The notes under the pieces were generated by a model. That model was given only the letters and a program-made list of their open reading frames with translations. It had not been told where the DNA came from and made no database searches. Positions 34,076-45,291 of a stretch of 64,000 bases of DNA are shown here, piece after piece (the first letter of the stretch is position 1; every line of letters starts with the position of its first letter). This DNA is from Bemisia tabaci (lineage: Eukaryota > Arthropoda > Insecta > Hemiptera > Aleyrodidae): the NCBI RefSeq assembly GCF_918797505.1, contig NC_092796.1:60976851-61040850 (forward strand), read 5' to 3'. Made by a program: the position numbers and the translations under genes.

Positions 34076-34713
34076 GCAGGGAACAAGTGGGGTCTTGATA
34101 AGATTTTACGAAAGAATTAAAAGCATGTGGGAGATGCGAGACCCCTTATATTTTCATAGCATACATCTGGAGATGGAACAAGGAGACCCTGATGAGAAAG
34201 ACAATTATGACTTTGAAAAGATCCGCCCGTAAAGTGGAGCGGGCGGCGCGGCGCGCGGCGGTAAAAAGAGATAAGGGTTACGGAGGATACAGTGGGAATT
34301 GCCCGAGATTTGATGAATGCAGGGACAGGGCTCAGGTGCGCTGCGTAATCTACTCTCACCATTTGCCAATTTGTCCGGGGACACGAATGAGTTATCCCGC
34401 GACAAGGATCGCTTGTGGGTAACTCCTCATTTCTCACCGCTTAAGCGTTTTTGCATATTATACCCGGACGATATGAATCTTCGGTCGGAACTAGGGAATC
34501 CGGGTCTTCCTACAAATCCAATTTCGGACCGAATGAGTCCCCCTCAATCAAACACGGGATTTTTCCTTCTTCGGGTCCTTTCAGGTGTGGAAGGAAAGCA
34601 AGGCTGGAAAAAGGAGAGACCCAGTTTGACTTACAACCGCAATGATTTACATGAGTAAGGATTTCATCTCATGAGAGTATCCTCATCGAACGCTCCTCCT
34701 CACTGGATTCTAC
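34076..34713. other. Unassigned, moderately GC-rich
   Basis: A GCGGGCGGCGCGGCGCGCGG run at 34238-34257 and several overlapping open frames on both strands (up to 113 residues) with no recognisable domain. No gene called. Confidence 0.3.
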
Positions 34714-34979
34714 TCTGCCGTGCCGCGGAAAAACGTCGTATGAACAATCGAATGTCGCCAAATTTCCCCGTATTGATGATTTTCCCCATATCATAGCATT
34801 TATTTTGGAAGAAAGCTATGCATATTTCTTATTGAAATTTTCAGATATTTTAAATTTAGTTGCAAACAAAATTGCTCAGAAAATTGGAAGAAAAACACTG
34901 ACGCCTTTCCTAATGAATTCGTAATTCATCAAGAGAAATTTGGCAACGTCTGAAGGCTCATACGGTGTTCTTCCGGCAG
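34714..34979. repeat. Family A miniature inverted-repeat element
   Basis: Left CTGCCGTGCCGCGGAAAAAC then GTCGTATGAACAATCGAATG. Right AAATTTGGCAACGTCTGAAG then GCTCATACGGTGTTCTTCCG and GCAG. Flanks TACT / TACC are a possible imperfect 4-bp duplication. Confidence 0.83.
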
Positions 34980-35069
34980 TACCGTACTTCAGCATCGATG
35001 CCCGTCTACTTGTAAATCTTTCTACTGACATCTATTAGTCGCTCTGCTGCTTCGCTTACGGAACGGCTC

Positions 35070-35215
35070 CTTCTGGAGAGCAACTAAACCAACGTTAAAG
35101 CAAGGCGTAGAGTATCAAGCTAGGATGAAGGCGAACCTAGGTATAGCTATCATTCCGCAGAGCGACTGAACTAGCGTTCCGGCAATGCGTAGAGTATCAT
35201 GCTAGGATGAAGGCG
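35070..35215 (+). repeat. Two-unit tandem repeat, ~84 bp
   Basis: GCGTAGAGTATCAAGCTAGG (35107) and GCGTAGAGTATCATGCTAGG (35191), each followed by ATGAAGGCG and preceded by GAGMRACTRAACYARCGTT-type sequence, give two direct units. Confidence 0.65.
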
Positions 35216-38031
35216 TATCAAATAAATTACCCGCAGGATCATCTAGAAAGAAAGACGTGTAAAAGCTGCAGGGCCATGACGTAACCACCCAATTTTAAAA
35301 TTATTAAACAAATATTGGATCGAACAATCGGGTCACTGTTGCGGTTTTTTTCGGACGCGCGCTGCTGAAGAAAGGAATAATAAGTTAAATATGACATCTT
35401 TAATGGACCTGATAAAATCTCAAATTATAATTATGTCGCTTTAGTAAGTCAGGGACATTCTTTTTGTTTTCAGAGGTATAGGTTGTCGCACCCGCATAAG
35501 ATCACCTTCGGAATTTTAGCATCACGAGTAAAATATTGAAGTGATTGCTACGTCATCGTATATATTATTAATGATGCCCCACCTTAAAGGGGGCTCCTGC
35601 CTCCATTAAGTAAAAAAAAAATTGTGACCTTGAAAATTACGCAAGTAAAGATCAGAATCTTCTTTAAAAACGTGTAAAATTGCAAAGATCGACCAGGTGC
35701 CGGCAAAAAACGCGAAAAAGTCATAGACCAGTTCTCGGTAAGATCTAGACATCTATTTGTAATTGGTTTTATAGCATGGGAGCTCTTTCATGCATGTTTC
35801 CCGTGCATGAACAATAGCATGTGCCATACAGATAGATCACTAACCTATCCGGTTAAAAAGTTCTTTTTTAATCATTTCGTCAACACCGCCGCTCTAATTT
35901 CAACATTTTAAAGTCAATATTGATTCGCAAAACGCAATTTGGATGGAAAACATTTAACTTTGGTGAAAAGGAGTGTGCGAACTGACGAGGAAATCTTTAA
36001 GTCTCTCTCCTTTTTAGAATAAACTATCTAAGTTCCGGGTACGTTGAGATATCACGTATTTTAGACACCGGTGTAGACCATCGCTTTTTAATGCGGGGAA
36101 TGTGAATGAAGCACCATGTGTTCGCTGAGTCAGTGAGCTAAATCTTTTTAAATAAGTGGTCGAAAATTTATTATCCCCCTTGATAATCCAGCGAGCTGGG
36201 AAAGATTCTATTGCTAAACCAAGTTTTCGCTGAGTATACAGCGTGTCCCATCCATCGTAGTAATGTGCATATTCGAAACTTCTCTCTCCGAGCGTATTTC
36301 CGGGATTTAGTTTGATATATTTGCCAGAAACACGAACGGAAAAGAAAAATCAACCCTACATGGAAATTAAGTGATAAAATATGTACATACAAACCATACA
36401 AGCGAGAGAATGAATGATAAACTATTTACTGGCACATTAAGAGATACGTTAAAACAGAGAAATGAACTGTTTTAATTCCGTCTTTAAAATATATGTGTCG
36501 CTAAGCAAATTTTCAAGTCAGACATTAAATTTTTCAAATGCACAGGTAGATGGTATTTTTTGCAGACCTATCATGTTTCGCATATTTTCAAAAGGTTTTT
36601 CGGGTGATTTTCACTCGAAAAAAATGATAAATTGATCATTTTAAATTTCCTTGAATTTGACGGTGATAATTTTTTTTCATCATTTTTCACCGAAAATTTT
36701 CAAAGAATCTATATATGACGAAGTTTCAAACAATTCAGATATTAATGTGTACTCAGAATGAAAAATTCAGAAAACAACCATGAAGTGATCAAGAACTCGA
36801 CAAATAACTTTTATCTACATCTATTTCTGCGTAAAAAAGTCTTAATCTTAAGAAAAATCTTAGAATTTTAATATGAGATAGAATCATTAATTTGGACATT
36901 TGAAAAAGTCCTTGCTTAAACTAAAAGCCTGCCGGCCTGCAACACGTATTTAGTAATCTGTGATTTGAATTCAACGATTATGGGATCAATTAATTTTTGA
37001 ACCGAAAAACAGCCCACGCAGCGATTAATAGTTACTTTTCTATCTACAGCCCCTACAGAAATAGAGCGAGGGAGGGAGGTACCTTTCTTATATATTTATT
37101 ACAAGTTCTAATATAAATTGTCATTTTCCGAATCCATAGTTTTAGTGCGCGTTTAGCTCCCATTTAAAATAAAGATGGAAATAAAGGATGGAGAATGGCA
37201 GACGTCTTTTTAGAACATCCCATATTTTGGGCGAGCGTGGATGAAGGAAAACGCAGAAGTGGTTGCGAACACATGCATAATGGGCTGAGCAGTGAATAGG
37301 AGGGTTGCAAAAGATATAGAATCCAGGAATCGCTGAGAACGCAGATTGCATGAAAACGTGCGCTTACTCAAGCTTGAACTAATCTCCCAAAGACTAAACG
37401 CGTTCCAAATTAAGACTCAAAAGGAATCTCGATCCTTTTCACTTTCATCGTGCACGGCTCAAGCCCGTAACGACGATTTCAACATCCTCCAAGAGTTTCG
37501 AAAAATGACGGGATGAGAGAACCTTAATCGCTCGACATACTTCAAGATCTAAGGTGACTTTCGCGGAAACCATACTTTCAAAGTTGTCATGGACTAGGGT
37601 CGTGTTCATAGTCATTCCTTAAACAGCTCTTTTATTATGATCGAGGGTGGTTTGAGGCGATCAACCGCTGTTACACATGACAAACTCCTAAAATGATTGG
37701 GAGCTCATCATAAGAGGGGCGTCACTGACAACCGTAACTTTTTTACGTAGTTTGGCTGAAACATGCGACCGAATCTGTGAAAAGGGACCTTATCGGTGAC
37801 ATTTGTGTTATTATTACCGCTGGAGGGAAGAAGAAAATTTCGGACGTTTTGGCGCAAGTTTGATCCTGAAAGCTCAAATATTGAGAGGCATCTCATACGT
37901 TCTGAATTCTAGGATAAAAATTATCAGATTTTTAAAAAAAAACATGGCTTAAGTTTTAGCAAAAATTGAAGGAAAATTCTGTCCCGGAAGCCAAGGTATC
38001 TTCTCACAGAACTATTCATAAATACAAAACA
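35216..38031. other. Unassigned AT-rich DNA
   Basis: Nearly 2.8 kb in which I recognise no gene, transposon end or array. Reading frames are short and scattered. Confidence 0.35.
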
Positions 38032-38260
38032 CACTGGAAAAAAAAACACATTGGATCTAGAGTCCAGACTCTTGAAAACATTGACAAGAAAAAGGACTCT
38101 TGATTCAAACAGATTTAAGCTTAAATCAAAAGGAAATCCGCTCAAATTAAGAGGCGCGGCTCTTGATTTAAGCTTAAATCTGATTGAATCAAGATTACTT
38201 TTTCTTGTCGATGTTTTTAAGAGTCTAGACTCTAGATCCAATGTGTTTTTTTTTCCAGTG
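38032..38260. repeat. Family C palindrome (CAC-tip group), CA duplication
   Basis: The best-preserved copy: tips CACTGGAAAAAAAAACACAT and its inverse, arms GGATCTAGAGTCCAGACTCT then TGAAAACATTGACAAGAAAA. The centre contains GATTTAAGCTTAAATC palindromes. CA flanks both sides (38030-38031, 38261-38262). Confidence 0.88.
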
Positions 38261-38275
38261 CAGCGGGAAACAAGT

Positions 38276-38420
38276 CAAAAAATGTCGAGAAAAAACCGAA
38301 ACGTTTCGGCCACCCACATTTCTTATTATAGGAGTTGAAATAAAACAAAGAATGTAAAATATAAAAATCAATAATAATAGAACCTGCACAGGACGAGGGA
38401 TCGGGGAAAAAATTATCAGA
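38276..38420. repeat. Family N fragment
   Basis: ACCGAAACGTTTCGG near 38298, and CTGCACAGGACGAGGGATCG then GGGAAAAAATTATC, resemble the middle of the 49222-49525 foldback (CATGCTGGCAGGGATCCGAG, then AAAAGGC). Partial and diverged. Confidence 0.45.
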
Positions 38421-38559
38421 AATATTCCGCTTTAACCTTCGAAATTTTCAACCTCGTTTAGCGTTTTCTAGTGTTTTTTCACCTTCCTCCGTCGTCCTGC
38501 CACGTAGAGGTTTCACCTCATTTTCCGTAGTATCGCGATCCATTATTTTCGTGATATTC

Positions 38560-38850
38560 TCGCGTTGTTTGAAGTTAATCGTGAGGAGCCCAAGGGTGGC
38601 TGGCGCCTGATTTTCGAGCGAGGCCATGTCGGCGCGGCCGGGACGCGCTGTTGGGCGACCCCGCGGGGATTTCCGCCAGTTCCCGCTCCCGTCGGGGATT
38701 TCGGGGGCAAGTTTGGCAAGAGGGAGGCGCTAAAAATATAAACCACAGGGCATTGGAGCGAGCCCAACGCCCGGGCGCGGGGTTGGTGGCACTTATAAAC
38801 GTGCTTTATCGCCGTGTAAAATATAATTGATTCGACCGTCATCAAGTCTA
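38560..38850. other. GC-rich, CpG-rich island
   Basis: Local GC rise, including GGCCATGTCGGCGCGGCCGG and GCCCGGGCGCGGGG, next to AAATATAAACC near 38733. It could be a host promoter-associated island. No coding family is recognisable in the open frames. Confidence 0.35.
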
Positions 38851-38894
38851 ATAAGTCGCGAAATCGTGCGTGAGGCTAGCACGTGCGGCCATGT

Positions 38895-39025
38895 TGTCGC
38901 TCTCTCAACGTAAGGGTGTTTCTCCATTTCCGCATGATCCCCAGAAAGCATGGATTCATATGTAAAGCAGGGCTTACGTTGAAATTGAGTTTCGCCCTTA
39001 CGTCAGCGGGGTGACAATGTGTGCG
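38895..39025 (+). repeat. Family H foldback element
   Basis: GTTGTCGCTCTCTCAACGTA then AGGGTGTTTCTCCATTTCCG and CATGATCCCCAGAAAGCATG. The right arm is GCTTACGTTGAAATTGAGTT, then TCGCCCTTACGTCAGCGGGG and TGACAA. The arms pair well. Confidence 0.75.
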
Positions 39026-39121
39026 TTTAATGCCCATACCCCGCGCGGCGCACCAAAAAAGGACGAAGCTTGATAAAATTCCACCTTCGGGGTCTGCGAA
39101 TTTGCGATGGAAAATATTTTG

Positions 39122-39246
39122 TGCGAACCACCAAAGTGCGAAACCACGTACTTGAGGTGTTTCAAAATGTTCTAAATTTCGTGTTTTATTGAAAGAAATT
39201 TGGCAACGCTCGAACGCTCATACGGCGTTTTTCTTCAGCAGGGCAG
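39122..39246. repeat. Family B fragment joined to a family A right end
   Basis: 39122-39170 is family B (AAAGTGCGAAACCACGTACT ... GTGTTTCAAAATG). From about 39175 it becomes the right arm of family A (GAAATTTGGCAACGCTCGAA, then CGCTCATACGGCGTTTTTCT and CAGCAGGGCAG). Only half of family A is present. Confidence 0.65.
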
Positions 39247-39360
39247 TAAAGGGTGGCGGAAATGTGGCGAGATGCATTGACTTCATTTTGCAATTAGGAA
39301 CTGCAATTTCTTGCTCATCCCTAAAAACACTTACATATATTAGGGGGAAAACCTAGGTCT

Positions 39361-39540
39361 TTTAGCCGCCATGACCAGGGACCGGTAACATTGTTTTTAG
39401 CTTTTGTTTTTTTGGATGTTTTAATTCATCTTTTTGACGGTTGATAATGACCAGGAGACCGGTCGAAACGTCCCGTGATTTGTAATAATTATAGTGTTTT
39501 TTTCAGTCTCGTCCCCGCCTTTTCCTGTCTATTTTTATAC
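39361..39540. repeat. Repeat with a two-stem hairpin ending in GAAACGT
   Basis: At 39436-39472, GACG...CGTC enclose GACC...GGTC with the 3' junction GAAA, the same arrangement as both arms of the family N element at 49222. Downstream are TTTGTAATAATTATAGTG and a T-run. No protein-coding content remains. Confidence 0.5.
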
Positions 39541-41012
39541 TTAGAGAAACTAATAGTACATACGTTGTTTCCGAACTGAGCTAGAAATTGTAATTCCGAA
39601 TTACAAAATATAGTCCAGATATGCTTCATCTCAAATTAGCAAGAAACGCGAGGAGAAATGTAAAATCTCGAAAATTGTCAAAGAACTTCCAGGAAAAGTA
39701 GAACACGCAAAGAAGCAATCGTCTATTTTTCCGCATAGCATTTTCATTACCACATATTTGGCCTTCGAATTGTTTGATTAAATAGCCATATCACATTAAA
39801 TCTCCTCTTAAAAAAGTGAGTTTAACTGGCTCGCCGCCCAACGGTCGTGGCAAGGAAGGGGTTAGCGAAGTGATAACTAATTCAATTAATGTGTCATACA
39901 AAAAGGTCGGAATTAAAATTGACAAAAGTTGTCGGCTGCGTGCTTTTAAGGGTGGCTTTGTTCAATGTTCGGTTTCAAGCGAGTATTCCCTCGCAGTCAG
40001 GACGTCCATGTTCACGTACACGTCCCGATTAAAACCGCAGTTCGAGTAAAAGAGAATCACGGCCAGTTGCCACTTCGACGGCAACATCTCTGTAAATATT
40101 TTTTTTTTATCTTTCACTAAGTGCATGCATCGCAGTATGCGGAGCCTGAAAAAGCTTTCATACACGGTTTACTCGCACACGCCTCATGCTAGATTTTGTG
40201 CGTTAATGGATATTATGAGGGCTAAGCAATGAGGGTGTTGGATGAATCGTCGCCTTCCTGACATAAAGGAGCAACTACACTCCGCAATGAACCATGTCCT
40301 CCATACAATTCAATATGCTTTTCCGGGCTCATCTCAATGTGCAGTTACGCTTTTATGTCAGCCAAGCAACGAAATGCGTCATCATCGATACTGTTTGCCA
40401 TAATGTCAATGTGCATGTACTTATCAGTGTTTCAAAGACCCCACAACTGAAATTCTAACATTTTCAACGGGCTTAAAAAGTGAATTTTTCTCTTTTTGCC
40501 ACTCGAAGGAAGGAGGAAGGGATAGCAGTTAGTTGACGATGCCCAAATTGGGGCAAAGGGTGCCTTTGCTTCGACTTTTACTGGGTTCGCCTACGATCCT
40601 AGGATACTTCTATTCCCAATCTCTTCGTGTAAGTTTTCCAGCGACGGTTTTTCAGGTTGAATAGTGTGATGGAGAGACCAGCTACGGGAGCGGTTGCTAA
40701 TTTTTCATGGAAAATAACGCTTATTTTTCGATTTTTGGTTTTCTCTCTTTCAAGGTTCTTGTGCTATTTTAACACGGACGTAGCTGAATTCGCAAAATAC
40801 ATTCACTATTTGCGGGAATCTAGTAATATTGAACAGCTCTATATGAATAGAATTTTCTAAGAAGGACGAGGCTGCCACCTTCTCCTCTACCCCCAGGACC
40901 TCCTCCTAGCATCCATACCCCTAAACGAGCTTTTAATATCTGGTCAACTTGAAAAATTCAACATCTCTCATTGGACAACACGTTGCAGAAATTGACAACT
41001 TTTAGTGTATAA
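39541..41012. other. Unassigned AT-rich DNA
   Basis: Nothing recognised; reading frames are short. Confidence 0.3.
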
Positions 41013-41235
41013 AACGGAAAAAATGAAATTGCTGATTTAACAATTTTGAAATTTAAGAAAGTGTCCGACATGTTTCAATGTAGATTTTACAATAAAAATA
41101 TACTGATTTAACCACCCTCGTATACTTTCCACTATTGTAATCCACACTTTCCACTATTGCAAAATGTACATTTGAAGCATGTCAGACATTTTTTAACAAT
41201 TTAATTGTTTAATCAGCAATCCATTTTTTTCCGTG
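41013..41235. repeat. CAC-tip palindromic element
   Basis: The left end AACGGAAAAAATGAAATTGC pairs with the right end GATTGCTG-like arm, ending TTTTTTTCCGTG. Inner arms GTGTCCGACATGTTTCAATG / CATTTGAAGCATGTCAGACA pair. The centre has a duplicated CACTTTCCACTATTG. AA flanks both sides. Confidence 0.65.
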
Positions 41236-41269
41236 AACTTCCTTGGGTGGGGTAATATAAGAGATACAT

Positions 41270-41505
41270 CACGGAAAAAAAAGTGTCAGGGGTTATCCCC
41301 TAAAATTGTGGTATACTACCCCAATTTGTTGGATGATATGGACATTTCTAATGAATTGTGGAAGTACCGCAACATTCGAGCTAGTTACCTAATTTATTGG
41401 GGTACTACCATAATTAATTGGGGTGCTACCATAATTAATTGGGGTACTACCACAATTAATTGGAAATTTCCATATCATCCAACAACCTCGTGCTTTTATT
41501 CCGTG
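41270..41505. repeat. CAC-tip palindromic element containing a 21-bp minisatellite
   Basis: Tips CACGGAAAAAAAAGTG and, inverted, CACGGAATAAAAGCACG. Arms TTGTTGGATGATATGGACAT / inverse pair. AT flanks both sides (41268-41269, 41506-41507). Between the arms, three tandem 21-bp units of ATTGGGGTACTACCATAATT-A type lie at 41396-41460. Confidence 0.82.
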
Positions 41506-42195
41506 ATTATTTTGTTTATTCATTAAATATTGAGAATTATCACAAAAAATTTGACCTCCTTGTCGGATTACGGATTTTAGATGGTGGAATTGAAATAGCC
41601 TTTGAGGCCTGGCGAGGGACGTTGCTGGGCCGCGCGGCGGCCATAGTGGGCACATCAATAAACTCCCCCGGATTCATCGCAGACGAATGAACAGCATAAA
41701 CAAATCGAACGCACAAATGAACGAACGCGGCGCGGGTAAAAACACAGCTGCAAATGAGAGCTTTATTTCTCTCATTTTTTAAGGACCACAGAAAACTCGT
41801 AAGCTCCCACAAGCGCGGTTCTCACGGCTTGAGGTTGCCAATCTGAGAGCTTAAAATGTACTTTTACAAAAACAAAGAATACCAATAAACAAAATCGCGT
41901 GAAAAAAATTTTTGGACCAAAGCAAGGGTTCGAACACAAATTTTCGTCCGAGCAGTAAAGAGGAAATTCGACTTTTCTAATGTTGACCTTTTTATCCCTT
42001 TAAATGCACGCATATTCTTCATGGAAAAGAGGAAATGTATACAGGGTGATCCAGATTTTGAGGACCCCCAAAATTTTAAAGGGACCACTCAGGAAAAGGG
42101 CAAGGGTGTAAGGGTTGTGCGAGCCTTTTGGACTATCCTGTATAAATTTTCACAGCTCTTCCAAATGCTTTCACCAAATGCGTCGGTAACAAACT
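41506..42195. other. Unassigned
   Basis: 41590-41740 is GC-richer (GGACGTTGCTGGGCCGCGCG). No gene or element recognised. Confidence 0.3.
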
Positions 42196-42930
42196 CTGCC
42201 GTGATAGCGAAGAGAGCCATAAGTGCAAAAATGAAGTTCTGAGAAAACGGGCTCAGAAGCTTCTGACCGGAACATTTTATTGAAAGAAGCCTCCGTTCTT
42301 TGTCAAATTACCACTAATCGTCCGGAAGACTCCTAAAAATCGTATGGATGATTCAAAATCGACCGATTTTATCAGTGGCGTGGCGTGCTTTGCGATATAT
42401 CGATTGATCGGCCATTTAAACCTATGGAAAAGTATCGATAAACAGGGTGTTCGCAGCGAACACCTTAATAATCGATTATTTACCATAGCTTCAAACGGGG
42501 AAATATCGATATATCGCAAAGCACGCCACGCCACTGGATTTTATTTCCATTACATAAAAAGGGTATTTTTCATTTTCATGCTAGGTTATTGTTAGGCAAG
42601 TTAGTAAGTGCTATCTACTGCATGCTTTCGTGGTTGCGTTTTGGACGCACAACAAACACATTTTCAGGTTAGAAATTGGCAGAAGAGGACGGCACTTTAC
42701 TGGAAAGCACTATTTTCATTGGCTGTCATGCACCTGCGGCTGTCTTGAAAAAAACTATGTCATTTTATGTGCACTTACGGCTTTCTCATACGTCTCGTTT
42801 TCATTAAATTAGGATGAAGTTTGCTGTTTTAGCTGTCTCAGTAATTTCATCTAAAAGAGTTTAGACGAATTTTGAAGAAAACTCGATTTCGAATATTTTG
42901 CACTTACGGCTCTCTTTGCTATCACGGCAG
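42196..42930 (-). repeat. Family G inverted-repeat element carrying a nested hAT element
   Basis: Tips CTGCCGTGATAGCGAAGAGA at the left and GGCTCTCTTTGCTATCACGG then CAG at the right. AACT flanks both sides, a possible 4-bp duplication. The interior matches 17378-17939 in inverted orientation. It repeats a GCCGTAAGTG / CACTTACGGC motif. It is interrupted at 42373-42544 by a hAT-type insertion. Confidence 0.85.
42373..42536. mobile_element. hAT-type miniature element nested in family G, perfect 8-bp TSD
   Basis: 164 bp. Tips CAGTGGCGTGGCGTGCTTTG and the exact inverse ending CACGCCACTG. It is flanked by GATTTTAT at 42365-42372 and 42537-42544. The homologous family G copy at 17.8 kb shows the uninterrupted sequence (in reverse orientation ATAAAATC), confirming a true insertion. 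The centre contains ATCGATAAACAGGGTGTTCG and complementary ATCGATTATT blocks. Confidence 0.93.
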
Positions 42931-43212
42931 AACTGTTGGTAGAGCAGAAAAAGAGATTAACACTAAAGTAAATGACTTCCATATCATAATGAGCTTGTCT
43001 AGGAAATCTGATTTTCACTCTTAACTGTGAATTCAGTGTGCGCATTTTTAGGGCTTTCCGCTTCTGAAGTATACTACTGTGGACACAGTTTGTTACATAT
43101 GTGCTAACCGGGTTCCACAATCCCGCGCAAAACTATACAAAATGACTTCTGTAATTTGACATAGTTCCTCCATTCGACGTGTTACGCTACATGTAACTAA
43201 GTGCATTGGTTT

Positions 43213-43375
43213 CAGAGGCGGATCCAGCAATTTGGCAACATCGGATTTCCTCCATTTAAACCTATGTTAAACAATCGATTCTTGTCGGAGCACCTGGCCC
43301 CTCCAAGAATCGATACATTTCCATAGGTTTAAACGGAGAAAAGACAATGTTGCCAACTTGCTGGATCCGCCAATG
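43213..43375. mobile_element. hAT-type miniature element, second family, perfect 8-bp TSD
   Basis: 163-bp foldback with tips CAGAGGCGGATCCAGCAATT and, inverted, CATTGGCGGATCCAGCAAGT. It is flanked by ATTGGTTT at 43205-43212 and 43376-43383. Arms share TTTAAACCTATG and the ATCGATTCTTG block with the other hAT family, but the tips differ. Confidence 0.9.
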
Positions 43376-43540
43376 ATTGGTTTGCGTGCAACATAATATT
43401 CCTCTTACCATAAATACACCCAAATTGTTGGCAAGGTATAACAAGCACTCTCCTACTTCTTACGCTTGATTTGAAAAGCAAAAACGAGGAAATGCCAGAC
43501 GAATAGCGTTTCTTTTACTGTTGGTTTTTCATTGAAAAAT

Positions 43541-43665
43541 CGTCGCTCGTCTGGTGTTAGGGCATATTTCGTTTTCCGTATGAGCCGCAGAAAGCATGGA
43601 TGTAGATGTAAAAATTTGTTCACGTGGAAATTGAGGTACTCCCTCACGTCGAAGCGGTGACGAAT
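43541..43665 (+). repeat. Family H foldback element
   Basis: ATCGTCGCTCGTCTGGTGTT then AGGGCATATTTCGTTTTCCG and TATGAGCCGCAGAAAGCATG. The right arm is CACGTGGAAATTGAGGTACT, then CCCTCACGTCGAAGCGGTGA and CGA. Confidence 0.73.
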
Positions 43666-43855
43666 TGACGCCGGCGGCCATCGTTAGTTTTGTGTGTGGT
43701 TATGAAATCGAAACGACTCATCGTTGTGAATTTTCGACTCTCCGAATGTGTTCAGAGTGATTTTGGCCATGTGCTTTGATCAACACTTTTTATATCCTGA
43801 CAACGTTTCCAACAAACCCACCGAGTTTTCTAGCATTGCTATTTGTAAATATGGG

Positions 43856-44098
43856 CACCGTTAAGCAGGAAGGAACCAAGCTACATCAGCTATTGCCAAA
43901 TTTAATTCGGCAATTTGGTTTTTTACATAAAAACGGCTGTGCGGATTTTTTTTCTTCAAATTTTAGTGAATTTGCTGCGAAGTAAAAAGCAAATTCCTTC
44001 CAATTTTCAAATAATTCTCTCGTACAAAATTAAATTGCCCAGTTATACATTTGACAACAGCTAACGTGGCTTGGCTCCTTTCTGCTAAACACGGTCCA
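43856..44098. repeat. Family O miniature inverted-repeat element
   Basis: GCACCGTTAAGCAGGAAGGA then ACCAAGCTACATCAGCTATT; right arm AAATTGCCCAGTTATACATT then TCTGCTAAACACGGTCC. It closely parallels 18698-18954. ATATG precedes and follows it, a possible 5-bp duplication. Confidence 0.78.
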
Positions 44099-44510
44099 TA
44101 TGAAGAAAATGATAAGTATTTCTGCAAAGGCGGTAGCTCAGGTCGCGATTTCCATCGGCACCTTAATCACGAGAATTTGTTGAGATTATTAGTGAGATTA
44201 ATTTCGTATTAAAGTCTCGCTGCACTTGAGGATGTAAGCAGGTAGATTACTGGCAAGCGAGAGAAGTTGAAGGGGCAGGGGGGAGGGGGGGGTTGAGGGG
44301 GCGGGGAGCGAAGGGATGTGGGTTCTCCTGGTTTTGAGAGCGCCAGCAATTGACAAACGGTCCGTAATTAAATATGTGCACGCGTGTTCCGGATGAAGTC
44401 AAGAAACAACGCTGCGATAAGTCCCTCTCGTTTCGCGATTTTACGGACTTAAAATTGGGCAGTTTGCAAAACTCCGTCGCTGAAAGTTCACGGCTGCGAA
44501 CTCGAATGAT
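44099..44510. other. Unassigned with a G-rich tract
   Basis: A long G-rich, purine-biased run at 44265-44312. No gene. Confidence 0.35.
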
Positions 44511-44761
44511 GCCGTGCTAAGGAAAAACGCCGTATGAACCGTTCGGCGTTGCCAAATTTCCTTCGATAAAACATGAATTCCCTGGTAAACTTACGAATAT
44601 TTTCCTTCCGATTTTTCAGATAATTTTGTTCGCAATTTCACCTAAAGATCCTGCAAATCTCAAGGAAAAACGTTCATAACATTCTTCGAAAAGAAACATT
44701 TTGTAGAAGGAAATTTGGCAACTCTCGAGTGTTCATACGGCGTTCTTCCTGGGCACGGCAG
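44511..44761. repeat. Family A miniature inverted-repeat element
   Basis: Left GCCGTGCTAAGGAAAAACGC then CGTATGAACCGTTCGGCGTT. Right AAATTTGGCAACTCTCGAGT then GTTCATACGGCGTTCTTCCT and GGGCACGGCAG. Full length. Confidence 0.85.
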
Positions 44762-45049
44762 AATAGGTCCCGTGTTTGTAGCAGGCATTTGAGTAGAAAT
44801 ACGTTCTGCTTATATTTAGTGAGAAGTCACGTGGATGAAAAAGTCACACTATTTAAAATCTTGGTTTGAAAACGGGAGTGCAGCTGACTCAGCGGACTGA
44901 TTATTGAAATTGATAGACAAAGCGATAGACAAAAAAGACAAAGAGAAAATGAAACAACCCTATTGGTGGGAGCAAGTAAAAACTCGTTTCTTTTGACCTA
45001 GAACTCATAAAAGTTCAAGTCCCTATCTCAATTTGTTCAAAACTTACAC

Positions 45050-45291
45050 TGACATGACGAGAAAAACGGCCGTGGGAACACTCTGGAGTTGCCAAATATC
45101 CTCGCATAAAACATGAACTTCTTAGGAAAATTATTCCTATAGACTGCTTCGATATTTTACATCAAATTGCGAAGAAAAATTATCTAAACAATTTTAAGAG
45201 ATACATTCAATAGTTTCCTATTAAATTTGGTTCACGGAAGGTAATCTGGTAACGTCTAAAGGCTCATATGTTGTTTTTCCCTGGCACTGCA
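45050..45291. repeat. Family A element, diverged
   Basis: Left GAGAAAAACGGCCGTGGGAA then CACTCTGGAGTTGCCAAATA. Right TAATCTGGTAACGTCTAAAG then GCTCATATGTTGTTTTTCCC and TGGCACTGCA. Its tips are more mutated than those of other copies, so it is probably older. Confidence 0.72.
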
